A stretch of 14,007 bases of DNA from Bacteroidaceae bacterium (GTDB taxonomy: Bacteria; Bacteroidota; Bacteroidia; Bacteroidales; Bacteroidaceae). Location of the stretch: assembly GCA_017557475.1 (NCBI GenBank), contig JAFYYO010000320.1:1-14007 (forward strand), read 5' to 3'. Of the stretch, positions 7,014 through 13,972 are shown piece after piece. Both the position numbers and the translations under genes were made by a program. The notes beneath the pieces are model-generated. The model worked only from the letters and a program-made list of their open reading frames with translations. It made no database searches and was not told the DNA's origin. The first letter of the stretch is position 1, and each line of letters starts with the position of its first letter.

Positions 7014-9518
7014 ATGCAAAGACTCTATTTACTTGATGCTTACGCACTGATTTATCGTGCTTATTACGCCTTCATAAAGAACCCGAGAATCAACTCGAAG
7101 GGCGAAAACACGTCTGCCATTCTCGGTTTTGTCAACACGCTTGAAGAGGTGATTAGCAAGGGCGAACCGACGCATTTGGGTGTTGCCTTCGACCCTCATG
7201 GCGGTACTTTCAGGCACGAAGCCTTCCCCGAGTATAAGGCCCAAAGAGAGGAAACGCCCGAAGCAATCAGGTTTGCCGTGCCCATCATCAAGGAAATACT
7301 GGCTGCCTATCGCATTCCCGTGCTCGAAGTACCTGGGTTTGAGGCGGATGATGTCATCGGCACGTTGGCTCATCAGGCTGATCAGAAGGGTATAGATACC
7401 TTTATGATGACGCCTGATAAGGACTTCGGACAGCTCGTCACAGAACAGGTTAAAATCTATCGACCTGCGGTTGGGAAGAACAGCGAGGCAGAGATTCTGG
7501 GCGTCGAGGAAGTGAAGAAGAAGTGGGGATTGCAGTCGCCTTCGCAAGTTATCGACATGTTGGGACTGATGGGAGATGCCGTCGATAACATTCCTGGCTG
7601 CCCGGGAGTGGGGGAGAAGACAGCTCAGAAACTCATCGAGGAGTTCGGAAGCATCGAGAATTTGCTGGCTTCGACGGACAAATTGAAGGGTGCGTTGAAG
7701 GAAAAGGTTGAGAACAACGTCGAACAAATCAAGCAGAGCAAGTGGCTGGCGACTATCAACCAAGAGGTTCCAATCAGCCTCGATATGGACCTTTTGCAGC
7801 TTCAAGAGCCTGACAACAACAAGCTTCAGGAACTCTTCAAACGCCTCGAGTTCAGACAATTGCTGAATAAGAAGCCTAGCCCCCTCCCGACCTCCCCCAA
7901 GGAGGAGGAGAAAAAGACAGCCAATAACGATGGTTCCTTGCAACTCGACCTCTTCGGAACGGCTCCCGAACCACAGAAAAAGACCGAAGACAAAGGGCCT
8001 GTTCAGCTCGATTTATTCAGTTCGGCACCTAATCCGCCACAAAAAAAGGAGGAAAAGAGCGAGCCTTTTGTGGTGAAAGACAATATCGTAATCGGCCACA
8101 ATCTTAAGTCTCAATGGAAGGAAATCAAGGCTAAAGGGCTGACGGACAATGAGATGTTCGACACCGAGATCGCCCATTATCTCCTTCATCCCGAGATGCG
8201 TCACTACTTGGACTACTTGCTTTCGGTCTATAACTGCAGCGACGTTTGCCAACTCAAGCAGCGTCTCGAGGTCGAGCTGAAGCAGGAAGACCTCTGGAAC
8301 CTCTTTATTGAAATTGAAATGCCGCTAATGCCTGTCCTTGCCGAGATGGAGGAAGCCGGTGTTCTAATCGATACTGAAGGGCTGAAGGAAACAAGTAAAC
8401 TCTTTACCGAACAACTGCTCGGACTCGAGAAGGACATACATACTTTGGCCGGACTTAACTTCAACATCTCAAGTCCGAAACAGGTGGGCGAGGTGCTCTT
8501 CGAAAGCCTCAAACTCGACAGCAAGGCGAAGAAGACAAAGACGGGACAATATGTGACTAGCGAAGAAGTGTTGGAAGCGCTCAAACGAAAGCATCCGATA
8601 GTCGGCAAGATACTGGAATACAGAGGACTAAAGAAGTTGCTGAGCACCTATATCGACGCTCTTCCTCAGCTCATAAATCCACAAACCGGCCACATTCATA
8701 CGTCTTTCAATCAAACGGTTACGGCTACAGGAAGGCTCTCATCGTCGAATCCGAACCTGCAGAACATTCCTGTTCGAGATGCTCAGGGTAAAGAGGTGCG
8801 CAAAGCCTTTATTCCTTATCCTGGACAACTCTTTTTTAGTGCCGACTACAGCCAAATTGAGTTGAGAATTATGGCACATTTGAGTCAGGACAAGAACCTG
8901 ATTGAAGCCTTCATGCAGGGCAACGACATTCATGCCGCAACTGCGTCAAAAATCTTCAAAAAAGCGCTGAGTGAAGTCACTTCGGATGAGAGAAGGAAGG
9001 CCAAGACAGCCAATTTCGGCATCATCTACGGCATAAGTGCCTTCGGTTTGGCAGAGAGGATGGGCGTTTCAAGGACTGAAGCCAAGCAACTTATCGACGA
9101 GTATTTCGCCACTTATCCAGGCGTGAAAGCCTATATGGACAAGAGTATCGAGATGGCTCGCGAGAAGGGTTACACGGAGACTATCTTCAAGAGAAGATGC
9201 CAACTTCCAGACATCAACTCGAACAACTCGGTGGTTCGTGGATATGCGGAGCGAAACGCCATCAACGCGCCTATTCAAGGCAGTGCAGCAGATATTATTA
9301 AGATTGCGATGATTCGTGTTCATAGGCGCATCAAGGAAGAAGGTCTGAAGTCGAAGATGATTCTTCAAGTGCACGATGAACTCAATTTCTCAGTCCTTCC
9401 AGAAGAGAAAGAAAGGCTTCAGAACTTGGTCATCGAGGAGATGCAAGGTGCTGCTAATCTGAGTGTTCCATTGATTGCTGACTGCGGATGGGGGTCAAAT
9501 TGGCTCGAGGCACACTAG
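7014..9518 (+). CDS. polA: DNA polymerase I with intact 5'-nuclease and polymerase domains, degraded 3'-5' exonuclease
   Basis: PolA fills gaps and removes RNA primers in replication and repair. The 834-residue protein has an N-terminal PIN/FEN 5'-nuclease (about 1-285) with LDAYALIYRAYYA, EADDVIG, TPDKDF and the helix-hairpin segment DNIPGCPGVGEKTA. A charged, proline-rich linker (about 287-352) follows, with two QLDLF motifs (310-314 and 331-335). The proofreading domain is reduced: no DxE Exo I motif is present, and the Exo II segment reads GHNLKSQ, with Gln367 where E. coli has Asp424. A YxxxD-like YNCSD remains at 406-410. The polymerase domain is complete: motif A DYSQIELR (Asp611), motif B with Arg660, Lys664, Phe668 and Tyr672, and motif C HDE (787-789). 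It is shorter than the 928-residue E. coli enzyme and close to Taq polymerase, which also lacks proofreading. The TAG stop abuts repeat array 3. Confidence 0.97.
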   Translation: MQRLYLLDAYALIYRAYYAFIKNPRINSKGENTSAILGFVNTLEEVISKGEPTHLGVAFDPHGGTFRHEAFPEYKAQREETPEAIRFAVPIIKEILAAYRIPVLEVPGFEADDVIGTLAHQADQKGIDTFMMTPDKDFGQLVTEQVKIYRPAVGKNSEAEILGVEEVKKKWGLQSPSQVIDMLGLMGDAVDNIPGCPGVGEKTAQKLIEEFGSIENLLASTDKLKGALKEKVENNVEQIKQSKWLATINQEVPISLDMDLLQLQEPDNNKLQELFKRLEFRQLLNKKPSPLPTSPKEEEKKTANNDGSLQLDLFGTAPEPQKKTEDKGPVQLDLFSSAPNPPQKKEEKSEPFVVKDNIVIGHNLKSQWKEIKAKGLTDNEMFDTEIAHYLLHPEMRHYLDYLLSVYNCSDVCQLKQRLEVELKQEDLWNLFIEIEMPLMPVLAEMEEAGVLIDTEGLKETSKLFTEQLLGLEKDIHTLAGLNFNISSPKQVGEVLFESLKLDSKAKKTKTGQYVTSEEVLEALKRKHPIVGKILEYRGLKKLLSTYIDALPQLINPQTGHIHTSFNQTVTATGRLSSSNPNLQNIPVRDAQGKEVRKAFIPYPGQLFFSADYSQIELRIMAHLSQDKNLIEAFMQGNDIHAATASKIFKKALSEVTSDERRKAKTANFGIIYGISAFGLAERMGVSRTEAKQLIDEYFATYPGVKAYMDKSIEMAREKGYTETIFKRRCQLPDINSNNSVVRGYAERNAINAPIQGSAADIIKIAMIRVHRRIKEEGLKSKMILQVHDELNFSVLPEEKERLQNLVIEEMQGAANLSVPLIADCGWGSNWLEAH
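7876..7911. repeat. GC-rich repeat-like insert inside the polA linker
   Basis: The segment encoding PSPLPTSPKEEE has very different composition from its surroundings: C-runs followed by GGAGGAGGAG. It contains an inverted repeat, CCTCC at 7891-7895 against GGAGG at 7901-7905. The peptide PSPLPTSPK recurs, as I recall, in unrelated Bacteroidetes proteins as the translation of a dispersed repeat. Its origin as an inserted repeat is therefore inference. Confidence 0.45.
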
Positions 9519-9526
9519 TCGTTTGA

Positions 9527-9672
9527 AAACTAGCCACGTCTAATTGCCAAACTAGCCACGCCTAATTCTCAAACTAGCCACACCTAGTTGGCAAACTAGC
9601 CACGCCTAGTTGGCAAACATAACGTGTTATGATCGCAATCATAACGTGTAATGTTTACAATCATAACGTGGA
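9527..9672. repeat. 22-bp tandem repeat array 3, composite of both core types
   Basis: Units start at 9527, 9549, 9571, 9593, 9615, 9637 and 9659 (the last truncated). The first four have CTAG-type cores: CTAGCCACGTCTAA, CTAGCCACGCCTAA, CTAGCCACACCTAG and CTAGCCACGCCTAG. Units five to seven switch to the CATAAC type: CATAACGTGTTATG, CATAACGTGTAATG and a partial CATAACGTGGAC. The 22-bp phase and the linker TTGGCAAA run straight through the switch between units four and five. The array starts 8 bp after the polA stop and ends 1 bp before the TAG stop of the convergent antiporter gene. A weak in-phase match, CACACTAGT at 9511-9519, suggests a decayed unit reaching into the end of polA. Confidence 0.95.
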
Positions 9673-9673
9673 C

Positions 9674-11920
9674 CTATATCACCATCGACAGCATGCTGAG
9701 GTCGGCTTCCTCGCCCACAACCCAAACAATATCGTTTTGCTGGAAGGGTCGCTTCGCTTGAATCGTGCCGAGATGACCTTCTTCGTTCTCCACTCCGACC
9801 ACCATACAATGGTAACGAAGGCGGAAATCGACGTCTTGCAAGGTCTGTCCGATGAGCAAACTACTCTCGCTTAGTTTGACGGAAATAATGGATAAGTTGT
9901 GCTTCTCTTTGTTTCGTTCCTGCAGAGGCAGCACTTCTTGTTCGCTTCTTTGACGCAGAGCATCGATAGCTTCAACTCCCGCCACAACCTCAAGAATATC
10001 ACCTGGATAGATGCGATGACTGCCTCCAGGAATGTTGATTCTGTGCCCTGCTCGAAGGATAGCTGCGATATGAACGCGATCAGTCTTGCCGAAATGAAGC
10101 TGAGCAAGCGTCTTTCCGCCCCATCGAGAATGGGCAGGAACCTTCACTCGGGCTATCTGCAGGTCTCTTCCACGCAATTTTCTGCCATAACTCAAAGCCG
10201 TTTGTTGCTCCCTCAGACGCAGATTCTGCTTGTATGTCCGCTCTATTCTAATGCTTGTATACTTGACAAGTCGGCTCACAATCATCAAGATGAGTGCTGC
10301 AAGACTGATGAGCGCGTTCCAAACCCACCAGAGTGGAGAGACGAAAGACACTACATTATATATAATTGCGAAACCCAAAAGCGCCTTTATCAACAGGACA
10401 AGTCGAACAAGAAAAGCCCTTATTTTTCCCGATGAAATCAGATATTTTACCTCTTTACTGTGGTTTTTCTTGATGACAATCGGCCTGATGCAAGGCGACA
10501 AAAGCAGCAGGGTGATTACGAGACAAACGTAACTTCCGTACTTCTCACTAATGATGTGACGGCAAAGAGGCAGAATCGTAGCAAAACTAAACAGGGCAAT
10601 CGCTACACTTATCGTCAAATAAGCAATTGTTTGAACAAGAATCGCCTTGAACAACTGCCGCCAAGCAAGGGCTGGAGAAAGAACCAAACGCTGTGCTCTC
10701 CTGTTTATAGAAAGGGTTTTACCGTGTTTTATGAGCGATTGCAACTCGCTGCTCATCGACTTCTCAATGCGGTTAGCAGCCTTCGGAGAAAATTTAATGA
10801 TGTAAGGTGTAAGGAAGGTGGTGATGATACTAACCGAGACAACTACAGGATAAAGGAACTTACTTGTTACGCCCAACTCTTGTCCCAAAGCCGCGATAAT
10901 GAAGGCGAACTCACCTATCTGCACCATCGAGAAACCGCTTCTCACAGCTGTCTGGACGTTTCCACTTGTTGCAAAGAAACTCAAGGTGCCGAAGAACATC
11001 TGTCCCAAAACGACTGCAAGAGTCAGGACAAGTATGGGAAGCCAGTATTCACTCAGTACCGAAGGCTCCACCATCATGCCGACAGACACGAAGAAGACTG
11101 CTCCGAAGAGGTCTCGAAGCGAGCCTACGCCCTTCTCAATATTCTCTGCCTCAAGGGTTTCAGCCAGGATGCTTCCCATCATGAACGCGCCAAAAGCAGG
11201 ACTGTAACCAACCTTTGTCGCTATCACAGCCATTAGAAAGCACAATCCAACAGACACAACAAGGAGCGTCTCGCTGTTGATATATTTGTTTGCTTTGCGT
11301 AGAAGAAGGGGAAGAAGGTAGATGCCGACGAGAAACCAAAGCAGCAGGAAGAACGCCAACTGCATGAGGCTCTTGATGAGTTCAAAGCCCTCGAAGGTTC
11401 GGCTCACAGCCAAAGCACTCAGCATCACCATGAGAAGAATGCCAAGTATGTCTTCGATGATGAGAACCGAGATTACCCCTGAAGCAAAGCGTTTCGTGCG
11501 AAGTCCGAGGTCGTCGAATGCCTTGTAGATAATCGTGGTTGAGCTCATGCTCAGCATACCCCCAAGAAAGAGTCGATCCATACTGCTCCAGCCGAACAAC
11601 AAAGCAATCATGCCGCCTATTCCTATCATGCAGCACATCACCATGATGGCTGTCAGAATGGGTTGCATGCCCATCTTCATAATCTTCTTAAACGAGAATT
11701 CAAGACCAAGCGTGAACATCAAGAAGACAACTCCAAACTGGCTCCACTCCTCGATACCCTCCATGCTACTGACCGAAGGAGTGTAGGGCATGTGCGGTCC
11801 AGCCAAGAAACCTGCCACAATATACCCGAGAACAAGCGGTTGTTTAAGTCGCTTGAAGATGATTGTCACAATACTTGCAACAACAAGAATGTAGGCGAGA
11901 TCGGTTATGAGAGACGACAT
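9674..11920 (-). CDS. CPA2-family cation/proton antiporter (KefB-like) with extra membrane module and two TrkA-C domains
   Basis: This integral membrane transporter of 748 residues probably exchanges K+ or Na+ for H+ across the inner membrane. Residues 1 to about 378 form the Na+/H+ exchanger domain with many hydrophobic helices; recognisable pieces are FKRLKQPLVLGYIVAGFLAG (22-41), FTLGLEFS (69-76), SMSSTTIIYKAFDDLGL (124-140) and IIEDILGI (154-161), with Glu156-Asp157 at the usual ion-binding pair. A second hydrophobic module (about 425-552) follows, unlike the canonical Kef layout. The cytoplasmic tail has two TrkA-C-like domains, about 587-657 and 676-745, each with a typical end (PGDILEVVAG and QNDIVWVVG). 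No TrkA-N nucleotide-binding fold (GxGxxG) is seen. The gene follows nadA after 5 bp, so it is probably cotranscribed. Its stop codon abuts repeat array 3. The ion specificity is not readable from sequence. Confidence 0.9.
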   Translation of the reverse strand: MSSLITDLAYILVVASIVTIIFKRLKQPLVLGYIVAGFLAGPHMPYTPSVSSMEGIEEWSQFGVVFLMFTLGLEFSFKKIMKMGMQPILTAIMVMCCMIGIGGMIALLFGWSSMDRLFLGGMLSMSSTTIIYKAFDDLGLRTKRFASGVISVLIIEDILGILLMVMLSALAVSRTFEGFELIKSLMQLAFFLLLWFLVGIYLLPLLLRKANKYINSETLLVVSVGLCFLMAVIATKVGYSPAFGAFMMGSILAETLEAENIEKGVGSLRDLFGAVFFVSVGMMVEPSVLSEYWLPILVLTLAVVLGQMFFGTLSFFATSGNVQTAVRSGFSMVQIGEFAFIIAALGQELGVTSKFLYPVVVSVSIITTFLTPYIIKFSPKAANRIEKSMSSELQSLIKHGKTLSINRRAQRLVLSPALAWRQLFKAILVQTIAYLTISVAIALFSFATILPLCRHIISEKYGSYVCLVITLLLLSPCIRPIVIKKNHSKEVKYLISSGKIRAFLVRLVLLIKALLGFAIIYNVVSFVSPLWWVWNALISLAALILMIVSRLVKYTSIRIERTYKQNLRLREQQTALSYGRKLRGRDLQIARVKVPAHSRWGGKTLAQLHFGKTDRVHIAAILRAGHRINIPGGSHRIYPGDILEVVAGVEAIDALRQRSEQEVLPLQERNKEKHNLSIISVKLSESSLLIGQTLQDVDFRLRYHCMVVGVENEEGHLGTIQAKRPFQQNDIVWVVGEEADLSMLSMVI

Positions 11921-11925
11921 ATTTG

Positions 11926-12906
11926 CTACTTACTCATGTCGAGCATTCTGTTGATGCACTTTACGGCTTTACTCGAGACTGCTTTGCTCACCTTAATCTC
12001 TGGCCATTCATAGCGAAGACAGTTATAGAGCTTCTCCATCGTTATAAGTTTCATGTAGTTACACTCGTTGCAAGCACAAGTGCTATCCTCAGGAGGAGCA
12101 GGCAGAAAGACCTTTTCCGGACAAGCTTGCTGCATTTTATGAAGGATGCCGCTCTCAGTTGCTACGATGAACTCCTTTGCTTCATCTTCCTGACTGAACT
12201 TGAGAAGAGCAGCCGTACTGCCAACCTTATCAGCCACCTTAACGATTGGACCTTTGCATTCTGGGTGCACAAGAATCTTTGCTTGGGGATGTTCGGCCTT
12301 CAACTCGAGTATCCTCTCAAGGCTGAACTTCTCGTGAACATGACAAGCACCATTCCATAAGACCATCTCTCTGCCAGTAATAGAGTTGATGTAATTGCCG
12401 AGGTTGCGGTCAGGACCAAACACTATCTTCTCATTTTTAGGCAATTGGTTCACTATTTTCAAAGCGTTTCCGCTGGTAACTACAATGTCCGTGAGTGCCT
12501 TTATGGCTGCAGTCGTGTTCACATAACTAATGACTGTATGACCAGGATGAGCCTTTACGAACTCTCCAAACTCCTTCGGCGGACAACTTTCTGCAAGGCT
12601 ACAAGTGGCATTGAGGTCAGGAACGAGCACCTTCTTGTCTGGGCAAAGAATCTTGTTCGTCTCGCCCATAAAGTGAACGCCACACATCACAATTATGTCC
12701 GCATCAGTCTTTGCAGCCTGTTGAGCAAGGGCAAGACTGTCGCCAACAAAGTCAGCAATATCCTGTATCTCACCATGAGTATAGTAATGCGCCATGATGA
12801 CTGCATTCTTTTCCTTGCACATCTTGCGAATCTCGGCCTTCATATCTATACCATTAGGTATAGATTCAATAACATAGCCGGCAGCTTTCCAACTCTTATC
12901 AACCAT
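11926..12906 (-). CDS. nadA: Quinolinate synthase
   Basis: NadA condenses iminoaspartate with dihydroxyacetone phosphate to form quinolinate in de novo NAD synthesis, using a [4Fe-4S] cluster. At 326 residues it has the family's usual length. Conserved pieces are AHYYTHGEIQDIADFVGDSL (39-58), MCGVHFMGETNKIL (74-87) with cluster ligand Cys75, NGACHVHEKF (185-194) with Cys188, VHPEC (213-217), GSTAALL (229-235) and the C-terminal cysteine set Cys277, Cys279 and Cys282, of which Cys282 is the likely third ligand. The start is fixed by ATG at 12904-12906, with AT-rich non-coding sequence upstream. No nadB or nadC is in the window; the partner downstream is the antiporter gene, 5 bp away. The gene borders the candidate replication origin and points away from it. 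Confidence 0.97.
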   Translation of the reverse strand: MVDKSWKAAGYVIESIPNGIDMKAEIRKMCKEKNAVIMAHYYTHGEIQDIADFVGDSLALAQQAAKTDADIIVMCGVHFMGETNKILCPDKKVLVPDLNATCSLAESCPPKEFGEFVKAHPGHTVISYVNTTAAIKALTDIVVTSGNALKIVNQLPKNEKIVFGPDRNLGNYINSITGREMVLWNGACHVHEKFSLERILELKAEHPQAKILVHPECKGPIVKVADKVGSTAALLKFSQEDEAKEFIVATESGILHKMQQACPEKVFLPAPPEDSTCACNECNYMKLITMEKLYNCLRYEWPEIKVSKAVSSKAVKCINRMLDMSK

Positions 12907-13342
12907 CTTTATATTATTATATTTCTTTTTATAATTTTAAAATAAATACTATATGATGATGATGATATGCGGTTCATAAGTTTATAACTTTTTGCCCCAT
13001 TTCATCGCATATTTTGTTATAAACACCCTATCAACATGTTTGCTTTGGTTATTAACAATGGTCTTTCTCTTTTTTCTCCTTTATATGCAGTCAGATGACA
13101 TTCTTTTGGTTGTAGGTTATCCACAATTATGAACAACATGCAAAGTTAATAATTTTCCCTGATATGCTGCCTTGATAACTCTCTTTTTTTGTGTTGAAAC
13201 AACTTTTATAACTTTCGGATGATGTGAATAAAGGGTAGGGTAGGTCCGTTTTGTTGCTTTTAGTGTGAATAAGTGCAGGGTTATTAACCAGGTTATCCAC
13301 AGAAATTGTTAACTTTGTCCACATCTTTATAATATACGAGGC
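12907..13342. other. Candidate chromosomal replication origin (oriC): DnaA-box cluster with AT-rich tract
   Basis: This 436-bp stretch between divergent nadA and trmH-family genes has no convincing gene. It contains four exact matches to the DnaA box TTATNCACA: 13117-13125 (+), 13223-13231 (-), 13264-13272 (-) and 13293-13301 (+). One near match, TTGTCCACA, lies at 13315-13323. Relaxed sites of the TTATNAACA kind lie at 13017-13025, 13049-13057 and 13127-13135, and CTATCAACA at 13028-13036. The nadA-proximal end (12909-12952) is almost pure A/T, suitable as an unwinding element, followed by a short (GAT)n run at 12955-12966. A GGGTA direct repeat lies at 13233-13242. The hand-counted skew changes sign across the region: three 60-nt lines within trmH give 56 G to 32 C, and six lines across nadA give 76 G to 94 C. 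Origin function is inferred. Confidence 0.65.
13310..13317 (+). promoter_or_regulatory. Probable -7 promoter element of the trmH-family gene
   Basis: TAACTTTG matches the Bacteroidetes -7 consensus exactly and ends 25 nt before the ATG. It sits between the DnaA box at 13293-13301 and the near box at 13315-13323, which overlaps it, so DnaA binding could affect this promoter. No clear -33 TTTG is seen. A GAGG at 13336-13339, three bases before the ATG, could serve as ribosome-binding site. Confidence 0.5.
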
Positions 13343-13891
13343 ATGAGAAAGCTGAAAGTTACGGAGATGGGACGCATGAGTGTGGCTGAGTTCAAGGACT
13401 CTGAGAAGCAGCCTCTGGTAGTAGTGTTGGACCATGTGCGAAGTCTTTATAATGTAGGTAGTGTGTTCCGCAGCAGCGATGCTTTTCGCATAGAAGGTGT
13501 TGTGTTGTGTGGTATAACTGCTCAGCCTCCTCATCCTGAAATTCATAAGACGGCTTTAGGGGCAGAAGAGAGTGTCAACTGGAAGTATTTCGAACGGACT
13601 GAAGACGCGGTTAATTGGTTGAAACAGCAGGGTTACGAGGTTCTTGCCATTGAGCAATGTGAGGGTAGCACCATGCTTCAGGACTTCACGAGGCAGCTCG
13701 ACAGGAGGTATGCCATTGTGCTTGGCAACGAAGTGAAAGGCGTTCAGCAGCAAGTCGTCGACATGTGTGATGGTTGCCTCGAAATCCCTCAATTTGGCAC
13801 CAAGCACAGCCTGAATGTAAGCGTCGCAGCCGGCATCGTTCTTTGGTACTTGTCGAAGAAAGAGTTGTTCCCAGGTATGTTGACAAACTAA
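13343..13891 (+). CDS. TrmH/SpoU-family RNA 2'-O-ribose methyltransferase
   Basis: This 182-residue SPOUT methyltransferase would transfer a methyl group from S-adenosylmethionine to the ribose 2'-OH of a tRNA or rRNA nucleotide. The three SpoU motifs are visible: motif 1 LYNVGSVFRSSDAF (35-48, with Asn37 and catalytic-type Arg43), motif 2 VLGNEVKGV (126-134) and motif 3 EIPQFGTKHSLNVSVAAGI (147-165), which forms the trefoil-knot cofactor site. It lacks the N-terminal substrate-binding extension of RlmB or TsnR, so the RNA target cannot be named. It is transcribed away from the candidate origin. The final codons and the TAA stop lie inside the first unit of repeat array 4, so the repeat appears to define the C-terminus (MLTN). 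Confidence 0.92.
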   Translation: MRKLKVTEMGRMSVAEFKDSEKQPLVVVLDHVRSLYNVGSVFRSSDAFRIEGVVLCGITAQPPHPEIHKTALGAEESVNWKYFERTEDAVNWLKQQGYEVLAIEQCEGSTMLQDFTRQLDRRYAIVLGNEVKGVQQQVVDMCDGCLEIPQFGTKHSLNVSVAAGIVLWYLSKKELFPGMLTN

Positions 13892-13972
13892 GCGTGCCTA
13901 GTTGGTCAATTAGACACGCCTAGTTTGCAAATTAGGCACGTCTAGTTAGGCAACTAGACACGCCTAATTTAT
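13885..13972. repeat. 22-bp tandem repeat array 4 (four units, CTAG-type core)
   Basis: Four 22-bp units start at 13885, 13907, 13929 and 13951. Their cores are CTAAGCGTGCCTAG, TTAGACACGCCTAG, TTAGGCACGTCTAG and CTAGACACGCCTAA, with linkers TTGGTCAA, TTTGCAAA, TTAGGCAA and a degenerate TTTAT end. Core orientation varies: the first has CGTG at its centre, the others CACG. The first unit overlaps the last two codons and the stop of the trmH-family gene. The last ends just before the apparent stop codon of a gene on the other strand. Confidence 0.92.

Noticed and set aside
7029..7943. Open frame of 304 codons on the minus strand
   Set aside because: It is antisense to the 5'-nuclease domain of polA, which has unmistakable motifs. 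The minus-strand product shows none.
10460..11236. Open frame of 258 codons on the plus strand
   Set aside because: It lies antisense inside the antiporter gene. Its product is rich in Arg, Gln and Asn with no recognisable domain, while the opposite strand encodes a clear transporter.
12953..12969. DnaA-trio element in the (GAT)n run
   Set aside because: The trio motif reads 3'-GAT-5', that is TAG in the 5'-3' direction. This run reads GAT/ATG/TGA on one strand and ATC on the other, so it does not match despite the triplet periodicity.
13127..13546. Open frame of 139 codons on the minus strand across the candidate origin
   Set aside because: It spans the AT-rich spacer and runs antisense into the methyltransferase gene. 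Its composition is unlike a real protein and it covers the DnaA-box cluster.
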